Source: Aporrectodea caliginosa
Lineage: Eukaryota > Annelida > Clitellata > Crassiclitellata > Lumbricidae
DNA length: 64,000 nucleotides
Assembly (NCBI GenBank): GCA_020284085.1
Contig: JACEVL010005070.1
Location: 1,499,501 to 1,563,500 of the forward strand
Direction: 5' to 3'
Shown: one piece after another, positions 44,651-55,267 of the stretch
How positions within the stretch are numbered: position 1 is the stretch's first letter
Layout: every line of letters begins with the position of its first letter
The notes under the pieces: model-generated
Database searches by the model: none
Told to the model about the DNA's origin: nothing
What the model saw: only the letters and a program-made list of their open reading frames with translations
Position numbers and translations under genes: made by a program

Positions 44651-45591
44651 TCTGTCTGTCTGTCTCTCTTACCCGTTGTTTCTCCTGGCACCCGCTGCTT
44701 ATCTATCTCCTTATAACGTCACTTCTCCATCACTTTGGCACTCGCATTCTACCCTTCTCCTTGAAACGTTATCGCTCCTTCTCTTTGTCGCATCTTCAGT
44801 CTTTCCAACTGTTTGTGACGTCACTAATTTCTCCTTCATTTGGCTTCCTCTGTCTTTTTCTGTTTGTTACATCATTTCTTCTCTCTCGGTCTCCGTCTCT
44901 CTTTCTGGTACCCGCAGTCTATTCTACTATTTGTTACGTTACTGTTCTCTCTTTGTTATCCGATGTTTCTCCTTCTGTTTGTTACGTCACACCTTCCTCT
45001 CTTTCTCTTAGTCACACGCTCTCTTTACTTTTCTTTGATACGTCACTGCCCTCTCTTGTTGGTACTCGCTGTCTTTTCTTGTTCTTGTTACGTCATTACT
45101 CTCTCTTTAGCACTTGCGATTTTTCTTTCTATTTGTTACGTCACTGCTCTTTATCTCTTTAGTACGTGCGGTCTCTTTCTGTTTGTTACATCATTTCTCC
45201 AGACTCTCTGTGCCTAATGCCTATCCCTCTCTCAACCTCTCTCCGTCTCTGGTAACAGCAGTCTTCCCTTCTGCTTGCAAGGTCATATTCTTATTGGTTC
45301 CCGCCGCCATTCCTTGTGTCTGTTACGTCACCGCTGCCTCACTTTGACTTCTGCTGTCTTTCCGTTTGTTTGTTACAGCTCTGTTCGTTTCCTCTCTTTG
45401 TGACTGGCTTTCTCTCCCGTTATTTGTTACGTCAGTTCTCCATCTTTTTTCACCCGCTGTCTTTCTTTCTGTATGTTTCTGTATGTTGCTCTGTCTCTCT
45501 CTTTGCCACCCGCTGTATCTCCTTCTATTTGTTACCTGACTGCTGTCTCTGTCTCTGTCTGTCTCTGTCTCTATCTCTGTCTCTGCCTGTC

Positions 45592-45628
<37 letters not shown>

Positions 45629-45823
45629 GCTGTCTGTCTGTCTGTCTGTCTGTCTCTCTTTGGAACCTGCTCACCCGTTCTTTGCTTTTCTGTTTTTACG
45701 TCACTGCTCTATCTCTATCTATCTTTCACACTTCCTCTCTTTGTTTCTGGTTTCTGTTTATTACGTCACTGCTCTCTCACTCCCTTGTCACCCGCTGTCT
45801 TTCCTTTTCTTTTTTACGTCACT
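44651..45823. repeat. Diverged flank of the TTACGTCA minisatellite
   Basis: The same CT-rich texture with older, longer units of about 60-90 bp. TTTGTTACGTCA or close variants recur roughly every unit, next to blocks like GGCACCCGCTGTCTTTC. A CTGT run lies at about 45560-45655. Confidence 0.85.
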
Positions 45824-46830
45824 CAGTGCCGACGCTATGGTAGTCCACTTGAGGCCCCAAAGCCTTACTTGAGGCCCCACTTGAGACCCCAAAGCCTTAC
45901 TTGAGGCCCCAATTATCCCAAATGACTACGAAAAATACACTGCAAACGAGAAGCGAGAACAGACGAAAACGACCGAGCGTCAATTTAAGTCTCTTTAACC
46001 AAGCTATTTCACCGACAACAGAGACAGTTAAGTCAACAAAGTGAGTACCGGTTACTTTTTCCGTCTTGCCTTCTTTTCCGCGAATCGTTCCAATAGTTCG
46101 TTATAGCTGAAATCGTTCACAGAGATGATAACCTGCTTCTGAGCACAGTGGAACGATTAGATGTTTTAATTAGCATCAATGTGCTGAAACCGCGCACAGC
46201 ACGTAACTATCCACTGTTACTGGATTGGTCAGAATAATCCTCAGAGCAAGTGACTGATTTGGGTAAAAGTTCGTTCACATACAGGTAGGCCCTACTGTAG
46301 AAAGTCGTGCGCTGTTGTCAGCTGACGGCCTCCACGAAAGACTGCAACAAAACGTGAAAGCTCCATTAGAAGTTCATTTGTTTCTACGTCTACCATCTTA
46401 TCGTAGAAGTAAACACAATGTTTTTGCAGCTGATCTGTGTCGTGCATGCTGATGAGTGTGTTGGAACGATAGAGAACTCCCAAATGCTGTTCCAAGTCAT
46501 GATCTTCTGGACCGTGACTGAACTGACACCAGCGCCTGATCCAGACGTTTGTAGAAAAAAATCTGCTTTAAAATCGTTGTTCGGGTGTAAATTTATCCAT
46601 TTCACATTGCACATTTTTAGTCAAAATGGGCTTTACTACCCAGTTTCTCGTTTCAGGGAAAGTGGTGTCCACCGATCTCCATATCGTCTGTAATTTCTCG
46701 TGGACTTGTAAATGCAGATTGATATCCGGTTTCACGATATCTCTGTAGGAAGTCTTCATTGGCCTATAGCCTAGTTCACGTTCCAGCGTGTCAATTGCAA
46801 ATCTGGCTACTGCGTCATTTTACTCGTCTT
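45824..46830 (-). pseudogene. Decayed hAT-type (DUF4371-like) transposase remnant
   Basis: The minus strand encodes fragments in at least two frames: HEKLQTIWRSVDTTFPETRN and CVYFYDKMVDVETNELLMEL. The latter resembles the helical region before the dimerisation end of zinc-finger MYM/DUF4371 hAT-like transposases. Position 45824 starts CAGTGCCGACGC, a plausible hAT terminus. The other end was not found and may be separated by the non-LTR insertion at 46840. The family call rests on pattern memory. Confidence 0.45.
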
Positions 46831-46839
46831 ATTGATTTA

Positions 46840-47525
46840 ACATAACATAACATAACAAGGTTTATAGTGGCTCAGAAGACTTGCATCTGTGTCAGAGCCA
46901 CTCTCTCAAGTCTTATCCAATGCATCTTGACCTAGTATCCAATCTTAGTGAGCCTCTTCTTGAATTCCATCACCGAGTCCGCAGCAACAATTTCCTCATC
47001 CAACTTGTTCCAACTGTTAACTACTCTTGTGCTGAAGAATCTTTGCATGATTGTCCCAGCTGTTTCTTTATTAATCTTGTATCTGTGTCCTCGAGTTCTC
47101 TTATCAACTGAGAATTTAAATAGCCTCTGTGCTGGTATCTTGTCTCTTCCTGTCACTATCTTGAATGTCTCTATTAAGTCTCCTCTATCTATCCTTTTCT
47201 CTAATGTTGTCAGCTTGCATCTCCTCAGTCTTTCTTCATATGCCAGGTTGCCGAATCCCTTTATCATCTTCGTTGCTCTCCTTTGTATTTTCTCTAGTTT
47301 TTCTACATCCTGTCTCAGGTAAGGACACCACACTTGCACACAGTACTCCAAATTAGGCCTAACCAGTGATTTGTACAATTCGAGCATTATTTCCTTTTCC
47401 CTGCTGACTACTGTCCTCTTAATCAGTCCCAATACTTTGTTCGCTTTCTTTGCAGCCTCTGCACATTGCCTTGATGGTTTGGTGCTGTTGTTTACTATGA
47501 CTCCTAGGTCCCTCTCCTCGACGCA
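46840..47525 (-). mobile_element. 5'-truncated non-LTR retrotransposon, RT C-terminal part open
   Basis: The minus-strand frame is open from about 47525 to 46932. It reads ERDLGVIVNNS, AKKANKVLGLIKRT, YKSLVRPNLEYCVQVWCPYL, KIQRRATKMI and VNSWNKLDEEIV, the region after the catalytic RT core of CR1/Jockey-like elements. It ends in a stop, then a tail (TTATG)n at 46841-46856. The 5' cut is at about 47525. The long intact frame suggests a fairly recent insertion; it lies beside or within the hAT remnant. Confidence 0.88.
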
Positions 47526-47607
47526 GATGACAAACCACCAGGAAGCAATATAATTTACTAATGAACTCGATCGCTTCAAAAGCCGTCCCCAACAACAATG
47601 GCATATG

Positions 47608-47884
47608 GTGCCCATATGGGCATCATATGTGATCCCATATGGTATTGATCCCTAGATTCATCTGGTTTGCACCCGAGAGCCCATATTGATTGCATATGTG
47701 AAAACCATCTGGGCTTGATATAGCATCGATATGGCATCTATATGGTAGGAGGTTGTCTAAACCATATGTATGCAATATAGATTCCAGATGGCCTACCGAT
47801 ATGCATTTCATATGCAATCTATATGTTGTCTATATGTAACCGACTTATCTAAACCATATGTATGCAATATAGATTCCAGATGGC
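47608..47884. repeat. CATATG-rich palindromic repeat region
   Basis: A dozen or so (C)CATATG(G) words in under 280 bp, including the palindrome TGCCCATATGGGCA. A unit containing CTAAACCATATGTATGCAAT and GATTCCAGATGGCC occurs twice (about 47757-47795 and 47848-47884). No coding potential is seen. Confidence 0.75.
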
Positions 47885-48430
47885 CGAGATTGTAACGCAT
47901 TACCTCACAGGATGACTGCTTTTCGATGTGATGCGTGCGACAACAGTGTCTCGAAAGCTCTATGCCGCCATGGCCTGGTGGCGGTTTGAGGGGCATCAGG
48001 AGCAAAACCGAGTGCAATCGGTAATGGATCGACATATCCGTATGAAATATCTGATAGATAATAGGACCTAACCTCACATTTGAGATACTGTGCCATGCTG
48101 CCTTCGTTGTATGCCCTTTACTGCGGTCCCGGGGTACCCAGGCCATGTGTTGCATCGGCTCCTCCCCCAGTGAAGACGCTTCCTTACTCCTTGCGCCCAC
48201 GACCACATGACCGTTTTATCACCAGGTAGATAATCGAAAGTGAATATTGTTCATAACGAGAATGCTATATTTTATCTAATGCATGCACACCAAAGTGCAG
48301 AGAGGAAGTTGGTTAAACAAAGAATATACTGACTTACTTAAAGCTGGTGATGTTCATAAATAGGGGTCAGCATTTCGACTTCATTGGCATGAGCAGGGTC
48401 AGAGTCATCTAACAGAAAACCCGCTTCGAA
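47885..48430. other. Non-coding stretch
   Basis: No gene is supported. ACAGTGTCTCGAAAGCTCTA and GGCCTGGTGGCGGTTTG at 47942-47990 resemble a stretch at about 3790-3840, so this may be part of an unnamed dispersed repeat. Confidence 0.35.
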
Positions 48431-48434
48431 ATAG

Positions 48435-48816
48435 GCGTCACGTGATACCTGTTCCTGGCGAAGTCGAGATTTCGAAGACAGCGCTGGACTTCAGTCGTCT
48501 TCCATCGGTCGAACTCGACGAGAAGAACGGTCCGTATCGAGCGTCGACGTGTCATCAAAGGGCTCACGAAAGGCGACGAAACCGACGAAACGTGATCTAT
48601 CTTTTTATCAAGCAGAAATGCAGCAGCAAAACTTCGCAAATTATAGCAAAAACTCGCAAACCTGCGATCTTCAGACCCTACCATCACAAGATGGCTGGGT
48701 GGACAATGACGAGGACGTCAGCAACAATCAGGCGGGCGGAAATGACGTCAATACGATATTATCGCATCGCTCGAAAGAGTTCAGAATCTCTTTTAATAAA
48801 ACGTTAATGCTTTAGA
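48435..48816 (+). CDS. Unidentified open region, possible exon
   Basis: A CpG-rich stretch of about 380 bases in which two + frames and one - frame stay open. One + frame (from 48435, stop at 48813-48815) reads a Ser/Arg-rich then Asn/Gln/Asp-rich, disordered-looking sequence including DLSFYQAEMQQQNFANYS and DGWVDNDEDVSNNQAGGND. That composition is more protein-like than in most open frames here. A possible acceptor TCTAACAG lies at 48407-48414. I recognise no family. It could be an exon of an unseen gene or a chance open region. Confidence 0.25.
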
Positions 48817-49155
48817 CGTGATAATAATTATTATGGTATTAAGAGTGGCAATAATTAAGTAAGTAAGTTAGTAAGTATTTTCTTTGTTAAACCGCGGTTG
48901 CAGGAGAGCCGCACTCCGGTGTACAAACATCATAGGTCAAATACAAAATCAATAGGAGTACAGTATTCTTCCTATACATGTTTTCCTCGTATTATTGTCG
49001 ACACTCGACAAGAGTCAAGACCCTGTCATGAGACCGTGGGCGAAGGGCACAGGATTTCCTTTTTGGGGGCAACTTATGTAAAGCATGCCCTGGGTTGTTT
49101 GGAACAGCTGTGAAGAGACCGGTATAAGCCTTGCGGCAGAGCCGGTCAAAGGTTG

Positions 49156-49600
49156 ACAGTGGCGTAACTAGGGGTTCGTGCGCCCGGGGGCGAGAATTTC
49201 CTGAAAATTTTCTTTCTTACTTCCGCCAAAATTTCTGATGACCTTTTTTGCTTTTTTTTATTCACAAGTTTACCGTCATCATATGACATCAAAGGCCGTT
49301 GACGACAATTCAAAATTATGTACAATACAATTTAAAAAAAACAAAGAATTAATAGAGTTCAAATGACACCATTTAAAGGCGTCTAAACAGTATTTTACAA
49401 TGTCACTGATATTCATTGTTTGACATCATAATACAACTCAGCTATTTATATCTATGATACTTGCAGGCAAGCTATACAATGCTTTGCAGAAATATCATAA
49501 ACAATTTATTTCTATTCTACTTTGAATTTTCAAACATTGCAATCAAATATTATTAAAGAAATACATGCATAGTCACAGATTAAAAAATCACAGTTCTTTA
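49156..49600. other. Non-coding stretch with a lone transposon-like terminus
   Basis: CAGTGGCGTAACTAGGGG at about 49160 is a common left end of DNA transposons, but no matching right end was found. A similar lone end, CAGTGGCGTAAATCGTGGGG, lies at about 39977. The rest is AT-rich without features. Confidence 0.35.
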
Positions 49601-49614
49601 TCATATGTTATATG

Positions 49615-49970
49615 TTAAAAGTCAAATCTTGCGACGACTCATTCGATCACTTACAATCATTCAATCGTCCTGAAACTTGGCAGATAGACTCGCCCTCGCA
49701 GACACTTCATTCTATAAAAATTTCAGCTCCCCAAAAAAGGCTAGCTTATAGAATCGGGGACTCAACTTTTCGAATCGGGGAATCCCCTTTTCCCATACGC
49801 AGCGTTGTCATTGGCCGCAACAAAAACGGGCGCGCTGCCTCATTAAACGCACGCTATGACGTAAAATGAACGCGGACTATATATTTGTAGAGGTAACTGC
49901 TTCGTAAGACGCATTATAGGATACTAGATGGATATAGTAAAAAACTTTGTTTTTACGGGCTGTATTTTAT
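49615..49970. repeat. Solo copy of the 435-bp satellite unit
   Basis: Matches the array at 21403-24443 from AAAAGTCAAATCTTGCGACG to TTTTTACGGGCTGTATTTTA. It lacks the TATCCATCTA start and the TTGC microsatellite. It is most like the last units of the array (ACGGGCTGTATTTTA ending, GCGCGCTGCCTCATTAAACG block). Confidence 0.92.
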
Positions 49971-50244
49971 TTGAAAGGTACGTACGTATTTTAACGTATT
50001 CTATTTTATGGTACGCGTAGGCCTACCCTCGAGCTATGCCTGGGCCTATAACAAAAAACCGGGTTCCATAGTCATCCCCTGCAGTCATAACTGTAAGGAT
50101 CTATAGCTATATTTGGTACAAACAAATATTTAGAAAGAAATCTGTATGTAGCCTATTAGGTGATCTCTGCCTTAAACTCCTCTGTCTTAACCAGTTATAA
50201 CCTCCTCTGTCATAACTCTTCCAAAACAGAATTTGTCATCCTTG

Positions 50245-50434
50245 CAGTGGCGGCGCCAGAAATTTTTTGTAACCACGGCATAACCAGGGCAATCATACTA
50301 GTAACCAGTGCAGAGGCGGTTTGTGCCCCAAATTAATTCTAGGCAGGGCAACAATTCTGACAGGGCAACGACCAGGGCAAAGGCTTTTTACTAGGGCATT
50401 TGCCCTGGCTTGCCTTGGTATAGTGCCGCCACTG
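50245..50434. mobile_element. Non-autonomous hAT-type element (MITE), 190 bp
   Basis: Termini CAGTGGCGGC and GCCGCCACTG are inverted, and the flanks CATCCTTG (50237-50244) and CATCCTTG (50435-50442) are a perfect 8-bp target duplication. The interior repeats CAGGGCAA. No coding capacity. Confidence 0.93.
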
Positions 50435-51039
50435 CATCCTTGGCCTTCCTGAAATCAAGAAAATCCTCGAAGACCCCCATTAGGCTATAACTATTGGAAT
50501 GACTATGAAACAGAATTAAGATAGCACATTAATTATTGCCACCAGTCCGGCAGTCTGGAAGGTCACACGAACTTGGACATCAGAGCTATCGGAATGCAAT
50601 GCAAGAAGCTTAGATGCGTTCGATCCCGACCGAACGGCGATGAAAACCGAAATGTGTTCACTGTTAGCCTAGCTGTTAGGCCTATAGGCTATAGTGCCAA
50701 AAGACTCGTGACACTGTAAATGAAACGAACTTTGTAATCTATGAAACCATTAGGCCTAATTGTGCTTGGGAAAGGGTTGTGTTGAGACTTAATTGAGAGC
50801 AAAGTCAATCCATTATCAGTGTTATTTCTATTAACTGTAACTGTAACTGAAATAGCAAAATAACTGAAAAATGTCTTGCAGTTAACTCTAACTGTAACTG
50901 AAACTGAAAAATACTGAATAACTGAAACTGTAATAGTAACTGAAAACGAAAACTGTATAACTGAAAAATAACAAAACTGGAAATGGGGTGGTAAGCGTCT
51001 CTAAAAGCCTCTGCCACCCAAATGTCCACCACGCCACCT

Positions 51040-51500
51040 TCACGTGGTACCCCTGTTGGAAACAAAGTGCGTGGTGGACGACCGAGCCCTCGCCGGTATA
51101 TGCGAGCCCAGAGACAAGGAGTCGGAAGGACGGACGATGAAGGACATCGACGCTCGGAGATGGTGTCTCGCTAAAAACACCGAGAGGAAGGCAACGGGAA
51201 ACCACCTCTCTAATTTCCCAAGAAACACTTGCAATGACGAGGTGCTACAGGTTGTTGATGGGGAGCGATCGCTGGTGGCAGCAGTGGGGGAGGGACGGAG
51301 GAGCTGGGTGGGGCACGTGTTGGGGGACTCCCTTCTGGGGGGTCATGGAGGGGAGGGGAGAGAGGGAGGGGAGAGGGGCCGGGGCGGGTGATGCTGGGGT
51401 GGATGGCCGACGGATGCATCGAGTTGGGGGAGGGGCACAGCACGGAGGGGAGTGGCGTCATTGTAGGTTGGAACCTGCCGAAGGGCAGAGAACTTAAAGA
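51040..51500 (+). mobile_element. Non-LTR retrotransposon fragment nested in the hAT element
   Basis: The + strand reads MKDIDARRWCLAKNTERK near 51140, then LQVVDGERSLVAAVGEGRRS and WVGHVL, a C-terminal block seen after the RT domain in some non-LTR elements (related in style to the remnant at 4210-5060). A G-rich stretch follows. Frames are broken. Its limits are uncertain. Confidence 0.5.
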
Positions 51501-51913
51501 AGAAGAGAAGAACTGAAAAAAATAAAACATGAGTGTTTTTCTTACATACTTTTTGAATAGTAATCCTACGTACGTACTCTAGTCTACGGTCAGTTTTTTT
51601 TACTCATTTCACTTCTGGTTTCCTTTCACTTTTCTATGCTAGTTTCACTCCTGGTTCCTTTCAGTTTTCTATGCTAGTTTCACTTCCGGTTCCTTTTCCT
51701 TTTGTTGTGTTGTCTTTGACGCTAAACCGTAAATTCGTAAAACAATCCACGACTACGAGAATAATGTTTAAGCCAAGTTGTGGTCAAAAAGTAGAAAGTG
51801 GCGTGTGGGAACATTTTGTTTACGAAGACGCAGACGACAAAAGTTGATGTTGTGTTCACACCGTTGCTGGCAAGGACGTTGAAAACTACGAGTATGGCAC
51901 GCTTATTGCGTAT

Positions 51914-52310
51914 CCTGACAATTCCCCCCGGACATTTCCCCTCGGACAATTCCCCCAGCAGTAAGTAGGTAACTCTACCATTGTCCATGATAACTGTTAG
52001 TAATCCAACTTCTATTGAAGCAAAGGCCTTCTTTCATCATTCCAACTTCTATTTAAGCAAAGATTATTTTTCATCAATCCAATTTCTATTTAAAAGACGA
52101 ATTTCTGTAATAAATCCAGCTTTTATTTCGGCAAAGAATTTGTTCATCAATCAAACTTCTATTTAAGCATACAATTTGTTTCATCAATCCAGCTTCTATT
52201 TAAGAAAAATTATTTCTTTCATCAATCCAACTTCTATTAAAGTAGAGAATTATTTTCATCAGTCCAACCTCGGGGGAAACGTCCGGGGAATTTCCGGGGA
52301 AATGTCCTAG
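51914..52310. mobile_element. Small inverted-repeat element with tandem core
   Basis: Each end consists of three modules like GGACATTTCCCC (left 51914-51957, right 52270-52308 inverted). The core is seven or eight imperfect copies of a unit of about 37 bp containing TCATCAATCCAACTTCTATT and TAAGCAAAGAATT. No coding capacity and no clear target duplication. Confidence 0.75.
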
Positions 52311-52659
52311 ACCCCGCTAATTGTCGAAACAGAGCAAGTGTTAATCTGGAACGTCATGTTTTCATTAAAGTAAACCGACAATACGTTAAATCGCATTGAT
52401 TTGCTGCGTAAATATTTCTGGTAACTGCTCAGACTACTTGTGGTCAGTGTGTCATTAGTCATGACTTGTGAAAAAATAACTGATGCTATAACTGAAAAAT
52501 AAAGAGAAATAACTTAAACTGTAACTGAAAAATTAAAAAATAACTGAAACTGAAAAATCTGATTTCAGTTAACTATAACTATAACTTTAACTGAAAAATC
52601 ATAAATTAGCTAACTATAACTGTAACTGTAACTGAAAAACCATAACTGAAATAACACTG

Positions 52660-53104
52660 TCCATTATCCATGGACTCAAAATTAAAACCTCATCTCTTCA
52701 AGATTTCGTCCCTGACTCATCTGATCCTCCGCCTTCCAATTCTTCTCTCAACCTGAACGACACCCGCCTTAGCAGCTCGAGCAGTCGCCTCTCTCTGGAC
52801 TTCCTGGCAACCGGACTTGGACCTCCTCTGAAAAGAGTCCTTTCGACTATGGAGTCTGGACAAATCCTTTGACACGAGGCAGCGCTCGTGAATAATCGGG
52901 TGCCCTGCACAACGGTAATTTAGACATTTGGAGTTCAGGCCTACTATTACGATGTAGCGGTAGCCTACGAGTACGAGTGCTTCACGGTTTGACGATGTCT
53001 TACGCGTCGTGGCTATTAGGACGCAAGAAATGCATTTGCAAGGTTTAGGCCTACATTAGGCCTAGGCTACTTGAAACATATTAAAACTGTTAGTCATAAA
53101 TCAC
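52660..53104. other. Non-coding stretch
   Basis: No supported gene. A short minus open frame (52698-52910) is unrecognised. AGGCCTA words cluster near 53045-53070. Confidence 0.35.
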
Positions 53105-53108
53105 TTAA

Positions 53109-54075
53109 CCCTAGGGCTACCAAGCTTTTTTTGTAACACGGACTACCAAGGGGGGGTGGTTACCACCCCCCTGGATTTCGTGTTTGGTTTCACATATCAT
53201 AACTTGTAATATAGCATTGGATTCAGCATTCATTTCTGCACAGAATGGTATATTTAGTTGTACATTATGTGAATGCACCTCGAAATTACATCACTTTTAA
53301 CAATGGAACCCATTAATTAGCAATATTTTATATTATTGCGTACATTTTGTACTTTTTGGATAAACAAATATAAGATTATGTGTGTTTTGAAACTAATCTA
53401 TGTATAAAAGATACACAAAATCACCCCTACACATGTTTATATAGTATAAATGTACATCCATACATATATATCTACACATATATATCGGGTTACGTTGTAA
53501 TGCTGTATTCAGCCATTTTCACACAGATTACGCGTATTATTATTTATTTTGATCACTTCCGGTATTCAAAAGACAAAGATGTAGGTATGCAAATGAAGCC
53601 CTACATTCCCTCTAAAGAATGGTATCTTTGTTTCTCTTCCAGGAAGACAAATGAATATGCTACAGACAAAAAACTAAGGGGGGAGTCCTTCCATTCAGCC
53701 ATTTTTCACACATATTACGCGTATTATTATTTATTTTGAGCACTTCCGGTTGTCTCAGGTCAACTCAGTGACCATAGAAATATAGCCCCACATTCCCTCT
53801 ATAGAATGGTAAAATTTATGTCTCTTAATATTAAATGACGGATAAGATATAGTCGAAAATCTAGGGGGGTGGTATCCACCCCCCCTGGTGCCTCGGGTAT
53901 ATTGGCTATAACTTTTGAACGGTGTGAGATATCATCTCACATTTTACCTCAAAACGTGTGTAAATGAACCCCCTACAGCTACCTAAAAGGTCAAATTTTT
54001 ATTCCATACGGAAAAAGTTTGAAATGAAAAAAACCTAGGGGGGGTGGCAACCACCCCCCCTTGGTAGCCCGAGGG
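53109..54075. mobile_element. piggyBac-type non-autonomous element, 967 bp
   Basis: Flanked by TTAA on both sides (53105-53108 and 54076-54079), the piggyBac target duplication. The left end CCCTAGGGCTACCAAG and right end CTTGGTAGCCCGAGGG are inverted with one mismatch. Internally it carries three GGGGGTGG...CCACCCCC hairpins (about 53150, 53865 and 54035) and a direct repeat of about 55 bp (53509-53562 and 53693-53747, with ACGCGTATTATTATTTATTT). No transposase is present. Confidence 0.92.
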
Positions 54076-54079
54076 TTAA

Positions 54080-54974
54080 GGCGGCTTAGGCCTCTTTCAT
54101 TTAGGCCCTACTTTCATTTTTACTGGGAACGTCTAGGAAAAACAGCGTAGGTTTCTTCTTTTTGAAAATTATAATTAGGCCTATATCAGAGGCGATTGAC
54201 CGCAACCACATTGATCTACAGAATGAATTAATTCGTAATGCCATAGCCTAGGCTATAGCCTAATTTATGTGCTCGCAGTTTAGACTTTAGATTACTTAGC
54301 CAATACTTAGGCCTAATTGAAAGCCATGTAGGCTACACATGATTTTATCATTTACTTTTCTTCATTAATCGAAATTCGAAAGAAAGATAATCGTGGTTAG
54401 GCTGGTTTTATCACTCGAATTCGTGTAATTACGAATTCGCGCCGCCTGAGGTAGTTTTTGCCCAATGCCCGCCTAGCGAAACTGGTTTACCTTCTTAACG
54501 ACAGATATCGCCACACTTCTGGTTTACGCCGGATATACAAGTTCTCACGAGTTTCCATTCCTCTATAAATAGATGGTTGGAGGTGTTGCTGGCTTGATGC
54601 TGTACAAGTTCAAATTCCCAACTATTCCGAAGTAAAGTTACAGTATGTTTATAAAATTTTCCGCTACAGAATTGCTGAAAGTGTATGCTCATTAATTTTT
54701 TTCGTGCATTACTTGTAGGCCTATGTTAACCCATCCACTAATGCTTGTTTGTCTGACATGCGTTTACAGCTGCTGGCAACGTTGCTACCATTATATTATC
54801 GTATAGGGTCAGATGGACTTCATGTTCGCTGGGTTTTGGTTATAAATAGATGCACAGCCTTTCGAAGAGCTGGATAAAAGTGCTAAGTGTAACTTAAGCT
54901 GGATGTAAGTGCTAAGTGTACAGTTTTGTAGCTATACAATAATATGGCGTATTAATGTCTGTGCCAGTATTTGT
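54080..54974. other. Non-coding stretch
   Basis: No recognisable gene or element. AGGCCTA words occur at about 54180, 54310 and 54718. Confidence 0.35.
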
Positions 54975-55259
54975 GCCCGAATCCCCGAAACCCGAATCCC
55001 CGAAAACGCTGAAAACAGACAAAAGCCCGATTCCCCGAAAACAGTTTTCTAGAAAGCGGCCGAGCTATTCAGAGTTAAATTGTAAACATGACATAGACTT
55101 AGCGTGGCCTTGATGTATATCGATATACTGCCTATTCAAATGTTTATTTTTTATTATATTCATTCGGGTCGGACTTAGAAAATCAATTTCGGGGATCCGG
55201 CCGAATTTACGCCGAAATGCCTTTCGGGGATTCGGGTTTCGGGGATTGTGCCCGCACCC
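54975..55259. mobile_element. Inverted-repeat MITE, 285 bp
   Basis: Near the left end AATCCCCGAAACCCGAATCC plus CCGAAA (from 54980) is the perfect complement of 55222-55247. The 8-bp word GTATTTGT lies on both sides (54967-54974 and 55260-55267), a candidate target duplication of hAT length. The outermost bases of the two ends do not match perfectly, so the exact borders are uncertain. No coding capacity. Confidence 0.75.
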
Positions 55260-55267
55260 GTATTTGT

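Larger units (their letters stand above)
50817..52659. mobile_element. hAT-type element of 1.84 kb with other elements nested inside
   Basis: Left end CAGTGTTATTTC and right end GAAATAACACTG are perfect 12-bp inverted repeats. The flanks TCCATTAT (50809-50816) and TCCATTAT (52660-52667) are a perfect 8-bp target duplication. Both subterminal regions (50835-50975 and 52485-52645) consist of imperfect (TAACTG)n, probable transposase-binding repeats. No transposase is seen. The interior holds a non-LTR fragment (51040-51500) and a small inverted-repeat element (51914-52310), so the hAT element was either a target of later insertions or captured them. Confidence 0.9.

Noticed and set aside
42551..44716. 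Very long open frames (260-547 codons) rich in Leu, Ser, Cys and His
   Set aside because: All three + frames are open because the minisatellite and CT repeat contain almost no stops. No start or splice context or domain is present.
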